Notes: a model not told the origin generated them from the letters alone. A stretch of DNA of 14,156 nucleotides from Pseudomonadota bacterium (GCA_015222555.1 JADFVM010000043.1:1-14156), one strand, 5' to 3'. Shown: positions 6,321 to 13,509, numbered from the stretch's first letter. Translations and numbers: made by a program.

Positions 6321-6986
6321 ATGAAACGCTTAAATAATTACTTTACACTGTCGCTAATCATTTTAATCGGAATCCTGACAACGGGAGTCTCCTTTGCCGA
6401 TGAGGGAAGGCAGTATGAGGTTACAATTACAAATGTGACGAGGGGCCAGATAATCACACCCCCTGTCCTGATCAGCCATAACGGTAATTTCAATTTATTT
6501 ACCCCCGGATCGACAGTTATCCCCGAGTTTGAACCATTGGCTGAGGACGGAGATGCAACTTCACTGCTTGCTTATCTCGGAACGGTGGACGACGTCTTTG
6601 AGTACGCCCAGGCAGGCGGCCCCATTATGCCCGGGGCTTCAGTGACAGTAGAAATTTCCACAAAGGGCAACTTCCGCTATCTTTCTGCCGCCGGCATGCT
6701 GGCATCGACAAATGATGCTTTTTTTGGGCTCAATAAAGTCAAGGCACCACGTCACGGCATAAAGAGCGTCACCTCACCGGCCTATGACGCAGGCAGTGAA
6801 GCAAATACAGAGTCCTGTGACCACATCCCCGGTCCTCCCTGCGGAAATCATGCCCGCACGACAAACGGGGCCGAAGGGTATGTCCATGTCCATGCCGGTA
6901 TTCATGGTATGGGTGATCTTACGCCTGCCATGCATGACTGGCGGAATCCTGTGGCAAAGATCACAATTCGACCGGTCCATCAATAA
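6321..6986 (+). CDS. Exported spondin-domain protein
   Basis: A 221-residue protein starting at ATG 6321, placed 5 nt after AGGAGG. An in-frame ATG at 6303 has no such site. Residues 1-26 are a Sec signal peptide with cleavage likely after VSFA. The rest is one Spondin_N domain: YEVTITNVTRGQIITPPVL, LAEDGDATSLL, GPIMPGASVTVEI, AGMLASTNDAFFGLN, PAYDAGSEANTESCDHIPGPPC and the His-rich GYVHVHAGIHGMGDL...HDWRNP. The two cysteines of CDHIPGPPC probably form a disulfide. Bacterial single-domain spondin proteins are periplasmic or secreted and have no firmly assigned function. A promoter resembling that of the two-component genes lies upstream, and msrAB follows 74 nt later, hinting at a shared role in envelope stress. 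Confidence 0.88.
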   Translation: MKRLNNYFTLSLIILIGILTTGVSFADEGRQYEVTITNVTRGQIITPPVLISHNGNFNLFTPGSTVIPEFEPLAEDGDATSLLAYLGTVDDVFEYAQAGGPIMPGASVTVEISTKGNFRYLSAAGMLASTNDAFFGLNKVKAPRHGIKSVTSPAYDAGSEANTESCDHIPGPPCGNHARTTNGAEGYVHVHAGIHGMGDLTPAMHDWRNPVAKITIRPVHQ

Positions 6987-6996
6987 TCTATAAAAA

Positions 6997-7026
6997 GTCG
7001 GGAAATGCCGGCGCGGGTTTCCCGGC
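6997..7026 (+). terminator. Intergenic hairpin between spondin gene and msrAB
   Basis: GTCGGGAAA (6997-7005) pairs with TTTCCCGGC (7018-7026) around a GC-rich 12-nt loop. Only TCCATT follows, not a T-run, so termination would be partial at most. It may instead set the spondin:msrAB ratio by stabilising upstream mRNA. Confidence 0.4.
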
Positions 7027-7060
7027 TCCATTAAAACAGAACTAACATGAAGGAGCCGTC

Positions 7061-8200
7061 ATGAAAAAAATAGCCATCGTTGCAATTGTCTTATCTGCAA
7101 TTTCCTTTTATTTTAATGATGCCCAATCGATGAACGTCAAAAGCAAAAGCGACACAATGCACAATGACAAGACCATGACCATGGCCGTTTCAGAAGCAAC
7201 ATTTGCCGGGGGATGCTTCTGGTGTACCGAGTCTGACCTGGAAAAACTGGATGGTGTTTTGGAAGCTGTCTCCGGCTATACAAATGGACATAAAAAAGAT
7301 CCCTCATACAAAGAAGTTTCCAGAGGGGGAACGGGGCATGTCGAAGCGGTTCGTGTAAAATACGATCCGTCAATGGTCACCTATTCTCAGATCCTTGATG
7401 CTTTCTGGAAGCATATCGATCCTACAGACAGCGGTGGTCAGTTTGTAGACAGAGGGCCGCAATACAGGTCAGCCATTTTTTATCATAACGAAGAGCAGAA
7501 AGAACTGGCTGAAAAATCAAAGGAAGAATTAAACAGATCGGGTCGGTTTAACAAGCCCGTTATCACGGAAATCATTAAGACGGGTACCTTCTATCCCGCT
7601 GAAGCGAATCATCAGGATTACTACAAAAAAAATCCGCTGCGCTATAAATATTACCGATATAATTCGGGCAGGGACCAGTTCATTGAAAAGGTTTGGGGCA
7701 AATCAATAAACAAAAAGGAGGCTAAGCAGAGGAAATATATGAAACCATCGAAGATGGAGCTTAGAAAAAAATTAACACCACTTCAGTATAAGGTCACACA
7801 AAAAGAGGGGACGGAACGCCCATTCAACAATGAATACTGGGATCATAAAGGCGAGGGTATCTATGTAGACATTGTCTCCGGTGAGCCGCTTTTCAGTTCC
7901 ACCGACAAGTTCAGCTCAGGGACGGGATGGCCCAGTTTTACGCGGCCCCTGGAATCTGGCAATATTATCGAAAAAAAAGATAGAAGTTTTTTCACGGAAA
8001 GAACGGAAGTGAGAAGCAGATATGCCAATTCTCATCTCGGGCATCTTTTTACCGACGGTCCCCCACCAACGGGATTTCGTTACTGCATAAACTCGGCGGC
8101 GCTTCGTTTTATTCCAAAAAAAGAGCTGGAAAAGGAAGGATATGAAGAGTATAAAAAATTATTTAAAGCCCCAACTTTGCCCCCGAAAAGAGGGCTCTAA
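7061..8200 (+). CDS. msrAB: Exported MsrA-MsrB fusion (peptide methionine sulfoxide reductase)
   Basis: A 379-residue bifunctional enzyme that reduces both S- and R-methionine sulfoxide. AAGGAG lies 5 nt before the ATG. Residues 1-23 form a signal peptide (cut probably after DAQS), followed by a Met-rich linker, so the enzyme acts in the periplasm or is membrane tethered. MsrA covers about 44-200 with GGCFWC (Cys52, Cys55) and GPQYRSAIFYH. MsrB covers about 230-372 with GTGWPSF, RYANSHLGHLF and catalytic Cys342 in RYCINSAALRF. There are only three cysteines in the whole protein. The zinc CxxC pairs are absent and Thr288 replaces the recycling Cys common in MsrB (SGCGWPSF in many members). Such 1-Cys MsrB forms are known. 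The gene probably shares the promoter at 6161 and ends at the terminator 8487-8518. Confidence 0.95.
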   Translation: MKKIAIVAIVLSAISFYFNDAQSMNVKSKSDTMHNDKTMTMAVSEATFAGGCFWCTESDLEKLDGVLEAVSGYTNGHKKDPSYKEVSRGGTGHVEAVRVKYDPSMVTYSQILDAFWKHIDPTDSGGQFVDRGPQYRSAIFYHNEEQKELAEKSKEELNRSGRFNKPVITEIIKTGTFYPAEANHQDYYKKNPLRYKYYRYNSGRDQFIEKVWGKSINKKEAKQRKYMKPSKMELRKKLTPLQYKVTQKEGTERPFNNEYWDHKGEGIYVDIVSGEPLFSSTDKFSSGTGWPSFTRPLESGNIIEKKDRSFFTERTEVRSRYANSHLGHLFTDGPPPTGFRYCINSAALRFIPKKELEKEGYEEYKKLFKAPTLPPKRGL

Positions 8201-8230
8201 GCCCTAAAAACAGCTACTTTTTGGAGGATA

Positions 8231-8395
8231 ATGTTTAGAAAACAATATGTTAGCTTGGTCCGACCTCAGCGATCCATCATTTATGAGCCACCTTTGTATC
8301 AGTTCCATAATGGTAAAACCTCAAAAATCCAGCTAAATTTATCGATATCTTCCGCTTTCATATCTCAATATGTGGTAAAAGTATATCACGAATAA
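8231..8395 (+). pseudogene. Short chimeric ORF running into the repeat; possibly a truncated gene start
   Basis: An ATG at 8231 sits 4 nt after TTGGAGG, a strong ribosome binding site. It reads MFRKQYVSLVRPQRS before entering repeat copy 2 at 8278, then continues through it to TAA at 8393-8395, 54 codons in all. The first 16 codons could be the start of a gene cut off when the repeat arrived. The remaining codons are antisense to the ybdG leader and unlikely to be selected as protein. The prefix is too short to name. Confidence 0.3.
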
Positions 8396-8463
8396 AGGGG
8401 ACATATTTATTTACCTGCAAGGTTGAAATACCCTGGTGCTTTTTTTATTTTCCAAGAGAAGGG
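8278..8463. repeat. 186-bp direct repeat, copy 2 (displaced ybdG 5' end and promoter)
   Basis: This is the gap-free partner of 2778-2963 with 11 mismatches. It retains ATG (8308-8306) and MELIQRWLIN on the minus strand, the Shine-Dalgarno and the TGATATACT element, but similarity stops after ten codons. The broken reading frame then runs out after 35 codons in total, inside the msrAB 3' spacer. It may drive a short antisense transcript toward msrAB. Confidence 0.9.
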
Positions 8464-8486
8464 CATCTCTGTCATTATTTTCCTGT

Positions 8487-8518
8487 TTCATCAACTTTAA
8501 AGATGATGAAGTTTTTTT
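8487..8518 (+). terminator. Rho-independent terminator after msrAB
   Basis: TTCATCA (8487-8493) pairs with TGATGAA (8504-8510), with an inner CTTT/AAAG, and a run of seven T follows directly (8512-8518). It would stop plus-strand transcripts before the radical-SAM gene. Confidence 0.6.
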
Positions 8519-8550
8519 AAGCCTTTATATTTTTTATAGGAAAATTATCT

Positions 8551-10065
8551 GTGCTTCTCATTCACCCACCCCTTGCCAAGGCCTGTGAGCCGCCTGCCGG
8601 AATTGCCCGCCTTGCCGGTGCATTACGGGGGCATAATCTTTCCTGCACTTTACTTGATGCCAACCTTGAAGGGCTGCTTTTTTTACTTCACTCAAAGGTC
8701 GAAGCTACTGACAAATGGAGTGCTCGTGCCGGCAAAAACGTTAACTCAAATATTGACGCGCTTCGAAGTGATCGACTTTATCAAAATCAGTCCAGGTATG
8801 AGCGGGCGCTTACCGATGCCAATAAAGTTCTTCAGCTGGTTTCCCGGTTAAGGAGTGTCGATATCAGCTTTGCCAACTATCAGGACAGCACGCTTTCTCC
8901 CCTTAAAAGTGACGATTTAATTTTGTCGGCGACCATGGCACAAACAAATATTTTCTATCCCTATTTTTCTAAGCGGATCGAATCCATAGTCGAAGAAAAA
9001 AATCCGACGGCGATCGGGTTTTCCCTGAATTATCTAAGCCAGGCTTTGACGACCTTTGCCATGATCGGTTTTATCAAAAAACGTTATCCCCGGCTTACAG
9101 TCGTGCTGGGCGGTGGTCTTGTCACGTCCTGGCTGAGAAAGGTGTACTGGCAAAACCCTTTTTTTGGGCTTGTCGATCATCTGGTGGCAGGGCCAGGCGA
9201 GGACTTCCTTTTAACGCTTCTTGGTGTTTCAAGGTCTAAAGGATATCAAGGGCACGATTTTGACGATCTTCCCCTGGATCAATATTTTTCTCCGGGCCTT
9301 ATCCTGCCCTACGCCACGGCGACGGGCTGCTATTGGAAAAAGTGTTCCTTTTGTCCGGAAACATCAGAAGGCAGCCCCTATATTCCTCTTTTGCCGGAAG
9401 TGGTTGTCCATGAAATCAGCACCCTTAAAAACAGGATGGGACCCGTATTGCTGCACCTTCTCGATGATGCCATCAGCCCGGCCCTTTTAAAAAAACTGGC
9501 CGCCCATCCTCCCGGTCTTAAGTGGTATGGCTTTGCCCGGGTCAGCGCTCTTCTTATGGATCTTGATTTTTGTCGGCAATTAAAGGCATCGGGTTGTGTG
9601 CTGTTGAAATTAGGCCTGGAATCAGGTGATCAGGCTGTTCTTGATGCCATGAATAAGGGGATTGACCTTGCCATGGCATCCAGGGTTTTGGAAACGCTTA
9701 AAAGGGCAGGCATTGCTACCTATGTGTATCTTCTCTTCGGCACACCATGGGAGACCTATACAGAGGCAGGTCGAACGCTGGATTTTGTAATTAAACGCCA
9801 TGAGACCGTTACCTTTCTCAACCTGGCTATATTTAACCTTCCTGTGTCAAGTCCTGAAGCAGCAAGCCTGGAGGTAAAGAATTTTTATGCAGGCGATCTT
9901 TCTCTTTATAAGGATTTTGTTCATCCCAGGGGATGGCAAAGGAAGGATGTACGAAATTTTCTGGAAAGAGAATTTAAAGTGCAACCTGAAATTAAAAGAA
10001 TCTTACGCCGTGATCCACCCTACTTTACATCAAATCATGCCCCTTTCTTCAGCGGGAATGCTTAA
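8551..10065 (+). CDS. Radical SAM protein with B12-binding-like N-terminus
   Basis: A 504-residue protein beginning with GTG 8551 (LLIHPPLAKACEPPAGIARLAGALR), the typical opening of COG1032 proteins with a cobalamin-type Rossmann domain. The canonical DxHxxG cobalamin motif is not visible. The later Rossmann elements are NPTAIGFSLNY and LTVVLGGGLV. The radical SAM part (about 255-440) holds Cys260, Cys265 and Cys268 in GCYWKKCSFC, which is CX4CX2C rather than CX3CX2C. Further elements are LLDDAIS, WYGFARVS, LLKLGLESGD and YLLFGTPWET, typical of the 4Fe-4S/SAM barrel. A long insert of about residues 50-130 separates the first Rossmann strands. The substrate is unknown. The Shine-Dalgarno is weak (AGGAAAA). 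The gene stands alone between a terminator and a repeat-rich gap. Confidence 0.88.
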   Translation: MLLIHPPLAKACEPPAGIARLAGALRGHNLSCTLLDANLEGLLFLLHSKVEATDKWSARAGKNVNSNIDALRSDRLYQNQSRYERALTDANKVLQLVSRLRSVDISFANYQDSTLSPLKSDDLILSATMAQTNIFYPYFSKRIESIVEEKNPTAIGFSLNYLSQALTTFAMIGFIKKRYPRLTVVLGGGLVTSWLRKVYWQNPFFGLVDHLVAGPGEDFLLTLLGVSRSKGYQGHDFDDLPLDQYFSPGLILPYATATGCYWKKCSFCPETSEGSPYIPLLPEVVVHEISTLKNRMGPVLLHLLDDAISPALLKKLAAHPPGLKWYGFARVSALLMDLDFCRQLKASGCVLLKLGLESGDQAVLDAMNKGIDLAMASRVLETLKRAGIATYVYLLFGTPWETYTEAGRTLDFVIKRHETVTFLNLAIFNLPVSSPEAASLEVKNFYAGDLSLYKDFVHPRGWQRKDVRNFLEREFKVQPEIKRILRRDPPYFTSNHAPFFSGNA

Positions 10066-10227
10066 AAGAGAAGTGCAAAGGAATAACTCTCGCAAAGGCT
10101 CTAAGAACACTAAGAAATTTCAAAAAACCCTCCGCCACAGAGGCCACAGAGGGCACTGAGAAAACCAAAAGCCTTCTTATGGCTGCTGCGAGGGAAGGAC
10201 AAAAGCTTTCAGGCGGGATAACAGTAC
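10066..10227. other. Non-coding spacer with tandem CCACAGAGG pair
   Basis: No gene is seen. The 9-mer CCACAGAGG occurs twice in tandem at 10135-10143 and 10144-10152, inside A-rich text. This kind of CACAGAG-type sequence recurs between genes of many environmental bacteria, as far as I recall. No function can be assigned. Confidence 0.4.
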
Positions 10228-10309
10228 GGGTAGGATGGGTGACAACCCATCACAAAACCAATGACCTCACAAAATTGATGGGTTACATTTCATTTCACCC
10301 ATCCTACGG
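10228..10309. repeat. Nested inverted repeat, GTAGGATGGGTG family
   Basis: The outer arms GTAGGATGGGTG (10230-10241) and CACCCATCCTAC (10296-10307) are exact complements. Inner arms AACCCATCA (10244-10252) and TGATGGGTT (10276-10284) are also complementary. Neighbouring arms can pair as well (GATGGGT with ACCCATC), so alternative folds exist. The element matches a widespread bacterial intergenic palindrome of the type GTAGGATGGGT...ACCCATC, recalled rather than searched. Confidence 0.65.
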
Positions 10310-10600
10310 ACTTGACTTACCCTAAAAGGGCTTGCCTTTCCTTCCCGTTAAAACGCAGCCGAGTGAAGCCGTTGACTGAGGAAGAAGGGCACAAGCTGTC
10401 TGAGCGAAGCGAGTTCTTGTGACCGCCTCAGGCAACTGCGCAACGAGGGAAGCCAAAGGCCAAGTTTTTGGGCGGCCTTTCTTTTGCTTCTTCTTCTTTG
10501 GCCGCCAAAGAAAAGAAGAACTTTTACGGCATAGCCGATTAACTCTGACGCCGCCCACAGGACGGGGATTTCTATGACGCAATTAAATAGTTCAGAATTA
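10310..10600. repeat. GC-rich repeat-like block with strong hairpins, no gene
   Basis: GGCGGCC (10471-10477) pairs with GGCCGCC (10500-10506). In competition, TTCTTTGG (10494-10501) pairs with CCAAAGAA (10505-10512) around CCG. The surrounding GAGCGAAGCGAG and pyrimidine-rich CTTTCTTTTGCTTCTTC text resembles an intergenic repeat seen in many Proteobacteria, from memory. An open frame on the minus strand (10322-10582) is low-complexity and has no supporting signals. Confidence 0.45.
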
Positions 10601-10638
10601 TGGTAAGCGGATAGGGCCGGAAAGGTCCGACAATCACC

Positions 10639-10667
10639 TTGATATACTTTACCGCCTCTGCTAACAT
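10639..10667 (+). promoter_or_regulatory. Possible tex promoter
   Basis: TTGATA (10639-10644) is followed after 17 bp by TAACAT (10662-10667). The leader to the tex start codon would be about 100 nt. Both boxes are moderate matches. Confidence 0.3.
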
Positions 10668-10774
10668 GGCGCAGCTCAAAGCACGGTTGACGCCGTAAAA
10701 CTTATACTGCGGGTCCTGATTCCAGCCCGGCAGAAGTCATCACTTTCGGCATAAAATACAACAGGAGAACACAC

Positions 10775-13051
10775 ATGTCCGAGAAACACATTGCCACGAT
10801 CAGCCGGGAATTATCGATCAAACCATCCCAGGTCATCAACACCATCGCCCTTTTTGACGAAGGGGGTACGGTTCCTTTTATCGCCAGATACCGGAAGGAA
10901 GCCACGGGCAGCCTGGACGAGGTACAGATTACCGTCATCCGCGACCGGCTGGAGCAGCTGCGGGAAATCGAGAAGCGACGTGAGGCAATCCTCAAATCGC
11001 TGGAAGATCAAGAGGTGCTTACGGGCGAGCTGAAGGAAAAAGTCGAAGAGGCCGCCACCCTGACGGAGCTCGAAGACATCTACCTTCCCTATCGTCCCAA
11101 AAGAAGAACACGGGCCACTATTGCGCGGGAAAAGGGGCTGGAGCCGCTGGCGGAAGCGATCTTTGAACAAGGCGAAATGGATGTGGAAGAGACGGCAAAG
11201 GCCTATCTGGATGCAGAAAAAGAGGTCAACAGCGTCGAAGAAGCCCTGGCCGGGGCACGGGATATTATGGCCGAATGCATCAATGAAAATCAGGAGGCCC
11301 GGCAGAAGATGCGAGACCTCTTCTTTAAGGAAGGAAAATTTACATCCCGCGTCATTCATGGCCGCCATGAGGAGGGGGCCAAATTCCGCGACTATTTCGA
11401 CTGGTCCGAGCCCCTAGCCGTCGCCCCGTCGCACCGGGTGCTCGCCATGCGCCGCGGCGAAAAAGAACTCTTTTTATCCTTAAGTTTAATACCCGATGAA
11501 GAAAAGGCGATTGGCCTTTTGGAAAAACTCTTTGTCAAGGCAAGTAATGCCGCTTCACAGGAAGTGAAACTGGCCGTGGCAGACAGCTACAAACGGCTGC
11601 TTGCCAACTCTATCGAAACGGAGGTGCGGCTGGCGACCAAAGCCAGAGCCGACAAAGAGGCGATTCGGGTCTTTAGGGATAACCTGCGCGAACTCCTGCT
11701 GGCCTCCCCGCTGGGGCAGAAAAACGTGCTCGCCATCGATCCCGGCTTCCGGACAGGTTGCAAGATGGTCTGCCTGAACTCCCAGGGGAAGCTGCTTGTG
11801 AGCGACACGATTTATCCCCACAATTCGGATAAAAACAGAAGCGAGGCGGGGCAAAAGATCGTCGCCCTCTGCGAAAAGCACAAGATCGATGCCATCGCCA
11901 TCGGCAACGGGACGGCGGGACGCGAAACAGAAGCCTTTGTCCGCGCCCTTCCCCTCCCCCAGGGTGTACAGATCGTCATGGTCAATGAAAGCGGCGCCTC
12001 CATCTATTCCGCCTCGGAAGTGGCACGGGAGGAATTTCCCGATCTCGATCTGACGGTGCGTGGAACGGTCTCCATCGGGCGGCGGCTTATCGATCCGCTG
12101 GCCGAACTTGTCAAGCTCGACCCGAAATCGATCGGTGTGGGCCAATACCAGCATGATGTCGATCAGAACGCCCTGAAAAAAAGCCTCGACGATGTGGTGA
12201 TCAGCTCCGTCAACGCCGTCGGCGTGGAAGTCAACAGCGCAAGTAAACAGCTGCTGACCTATGTGGCCGGCCTTGGCCCCCAGCTGGCCCGGAACATTAT
12301 CGACTACCGTAACGACGTGGGTCCCTTCAAATCGCGACAGGCATTCCTGAAGGTTCCCCGCCTCGGCCCGAAGGCCTTCGAGCAGGCCGTCGGCTTTTTG
12401 AGGGTCAGGGGCGAAAACCCCCTCGATGCCAGCGCCGTCCATCCCGAATCGTACAGCATTGTGGAAGCCATGGCAAAGGATCTGGGCTGTTCCGTAAAAG
12501 AGCTGATGAGCGATGGAGGGCTGAGGAAGCAGATTGACCTGGAAAAATACATTAGCGATAAAGTGGGACGGCCCACACTGGAAGACATCATGGCCGAACT
12601 CGCCAAGCCGGGTCGCGACCCGAGAAAGAGTTTTGAGGCCTTTGCCTTTGCCGAAGACATCGACAAGCCCGCAGATCTGCAGGAGGGGATGAAACTTCCC
12701 GGCATCGTCACCAACGTTACCGCCTTCGGCGCCTTCGTCGATATCGGTGTTCATCAGGATGGCCTTGTCCATATCAGCGAGCTGTCGGACAATTTTGTCA
12801 AAAATCCCGCCGATGTGGTCAAGGTGCAGCAGAAAGTGACGGTAACGGTCATGGAAGTGGACCTGAAAAGAGACCGCATTTCCCTTTCCATGAAAAGCGC
12901 CCCTGGAAAAAGCCAGGCACCGAAGGCGGACAAAAAGGAAAGCCCCGGGAAAGTACAGCAGGGGAAAAAACAGGAGGGGCGCGCGAAAAAGCCAGCAGAG
13001 CCAAAGGCGGCCTTTTCCAACAACCCCTTTGCTGCGGCTTTTAAAAAGTGA
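10775..13051 (+). CDS. tex: Tex, RNA-binding transcription accessory protein
   Basis: A 758-residue protein of normal Tex length. AGGAG lies 7 nt upstream of the ATG. Domains in order are a helical N-terminal region with FIARYRKEATGSLDEVQI and LEDIYLPYRPKRRTRA, and a YqgF/RNase H-like fold from about 318 (VLAIDPGFRTGCK). Tandem helix-hairpin-helix motifs follow from about 496 (YVAGLGPQLARNIIDYR, VPRLGPKAFEQAVGFLR). An S1 RNA-binding domain lies at about 637-706 (GIVTNVTAFGAFVDIGVHQDGLVHISE). The last 50 residues are Lys/Pro/Ala-rich and disordered. Tex binds nucleic acids and affects transcript processing and gene expression in several bacteria. Flanking gaps are long, so it is probably monocistronic. 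Its base composition is GC-richer than the left half of the window. Confidence 0.97.
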   Translation: MSEKHIATISRELSIKPSQVINTIALFDEGGTVPFIARYRKEATGSLDEVQITVIRDRLEQLREIEKRREAILKSLEDQEVLTGELKEKVEEAATLTELEDIYLPYRPKRRTRATIAREKGLEPLAEAIFEQGEMDVEETAKAYLDAEKEVNSVEEALAGARDIMAECINENQEARQKMRDLFFKEGKFTSRVIHGRHEEGAKFRDYFDWSEPLAVAPSHRVLAMRRGEKELFLSLSLIPDEEKAIGLLEKLFVKASNAASQEVKLAVADSYKRLLANSIETEVRLATKARADKEAIRVFRDNLRELLLASPLGQKNVLAIDPGFRTGCKMVCLNSQGKLLVSDTIYPHNSDKNRSEAGQKIVALCEKHKIDAIAIGNGTAGRETEAFVRALPLPQGVQIVMVNESGASIYSASEVAREEFPDLDLTVRGTVSIGRRLIDPLAELVKLDPKSIGVGQYQHDVDQNALKKSLDDVVISSVNAVGVEVNSASKQLLTYVAGLGPQLARNIIDYRNDVGPFKSRQAFLKVPRLGPKAFEQAVGFLRVRGENPLDASAVHPESYSIVEAMAKDLGCSVKELMSDGGLRKQIDLEKYISDKVGRPTLEDIMAELAKPGRDPRKSFEAFAFAEDIDKPADLQEGMKLPGIVTNVTAFGAFVDIGVHQDGLVHISELSDNFVKNPADVVKVQQKVTVTVMEVDLKRDRISLSMKSAPGKSQAPKADKKESPGKVQQGKKQEGRAKKPAEPKAAFSNNPFAAAFKK

Positions 13052-13063
13052 TGCTCCCCGCAT

Positions 13064-13079
13064 GTCCCCTCACGGGGAC
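13064..13079 (+). terminator. GTCCCC/GGGGAC hairpin after tex
   Basis: A 6-bp GC-rich stem with TCAC loop lies 12 nt after the tex stop. No T-run follows, so it may be a weak or Rho-assisted end, or an RNA stabiliser. Confidence 0.3.
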
Positions 13080-13219
13080 GGGCGAGATTCGAATGGAGTC
13101 GGGAAAGAAAAGGGGGACGTTGTTTATGTTTAACAGTATCTAAATATAATTGGCGCTCTTAAGAGGCAAAAGGGCTTAGCCCTAGACGGGACGGCCTCCC
13201 CTTAACTTATACCTCAGAT

Positions 13220-13243
13220 TTAAATAGTCACTGACGCTATTTT
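13220..13243. repeat. Short hairpin TTAAATAG..CTGACG..CTATTTT, copy 2
   Basis: AAATAG (13222-13227) and CTATTT (13237-13242) are inverted, with CTGACG between, then a T-run. It parallels 3117-3137. The T-run also allows it to end plus-strand transcripts from tex, although the stem is short. Confidence 0.4.
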
Positions 13244-13252
13244 TTTCTTTTT

Positions 13253-13366
13253 TTATTCAAATTCCTCTTTAAAACTGACAAACAACTTTTTCAGTTCATC
13301 CAGCTCGGATGAGAGTGCTTCAACTTTTTCTTCCAGAAGCTCAATTCGGTCCGAGTCAATAGACAA
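13253..13366 (-). pseudogene. Possible 3' remnant of a YceH (DUF480) gene: short coiled-coil ORF
   Basis: From TTG 13366-13364 the minus strand encodes 37 residues: MSIDSDRIELLEEKVEAL continuing SSELDELKKLFVSFKEEFE. This is a heptad-patterned Leu/Glu/Lys coiled coil. It resembles the conserved C-terminal coiled coil of UPF0502/YceH proteins, which end in a similar LEEEV...LRxxFxxFxxQFE pattern from memory. The frame is closed by TGA two codons upstream of the TTG, so the globular domain is missing. A GGGGGTGAGG just upstream could act as a ribosome binding site, so a genuine micro-protein is an alternative. Confidence 0.35.
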
Positions 13367-13509
13367 GCCTCACCCCCATGACTTCTCTCCCTGCTGTATG
13401 CAGCGCCGATTAGCGGAAGTGTTGTATATGTAATTTTTTGGGACGAAAGGGAAAAAGAAGGTAAGGGATTATTGGGGGGCAATTAAGCATTGTGTCCCCA
13501 GAATTAAAG

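Noticed and set aside
10322..10582. Minus-strand 86-codon frame
   Set aside because: Low-complexity Lys/Arg/Pro-rich translation of a hairpin-rich repeat block, with no ribosome binding site.
11555..13063. Long minus-strand frame of about 500 codons opposite tex
   Set aside because: Shadow of the GC-rich tex gene. The tex domains are unmistakable and the antisense product has no recognisable domain.
13291..13482. Minus-strand 63-codon frame
   Set aside because: It is in another frame of the coiled-coil remnant, has no family resemblance and crosses likely non-coding sequence.
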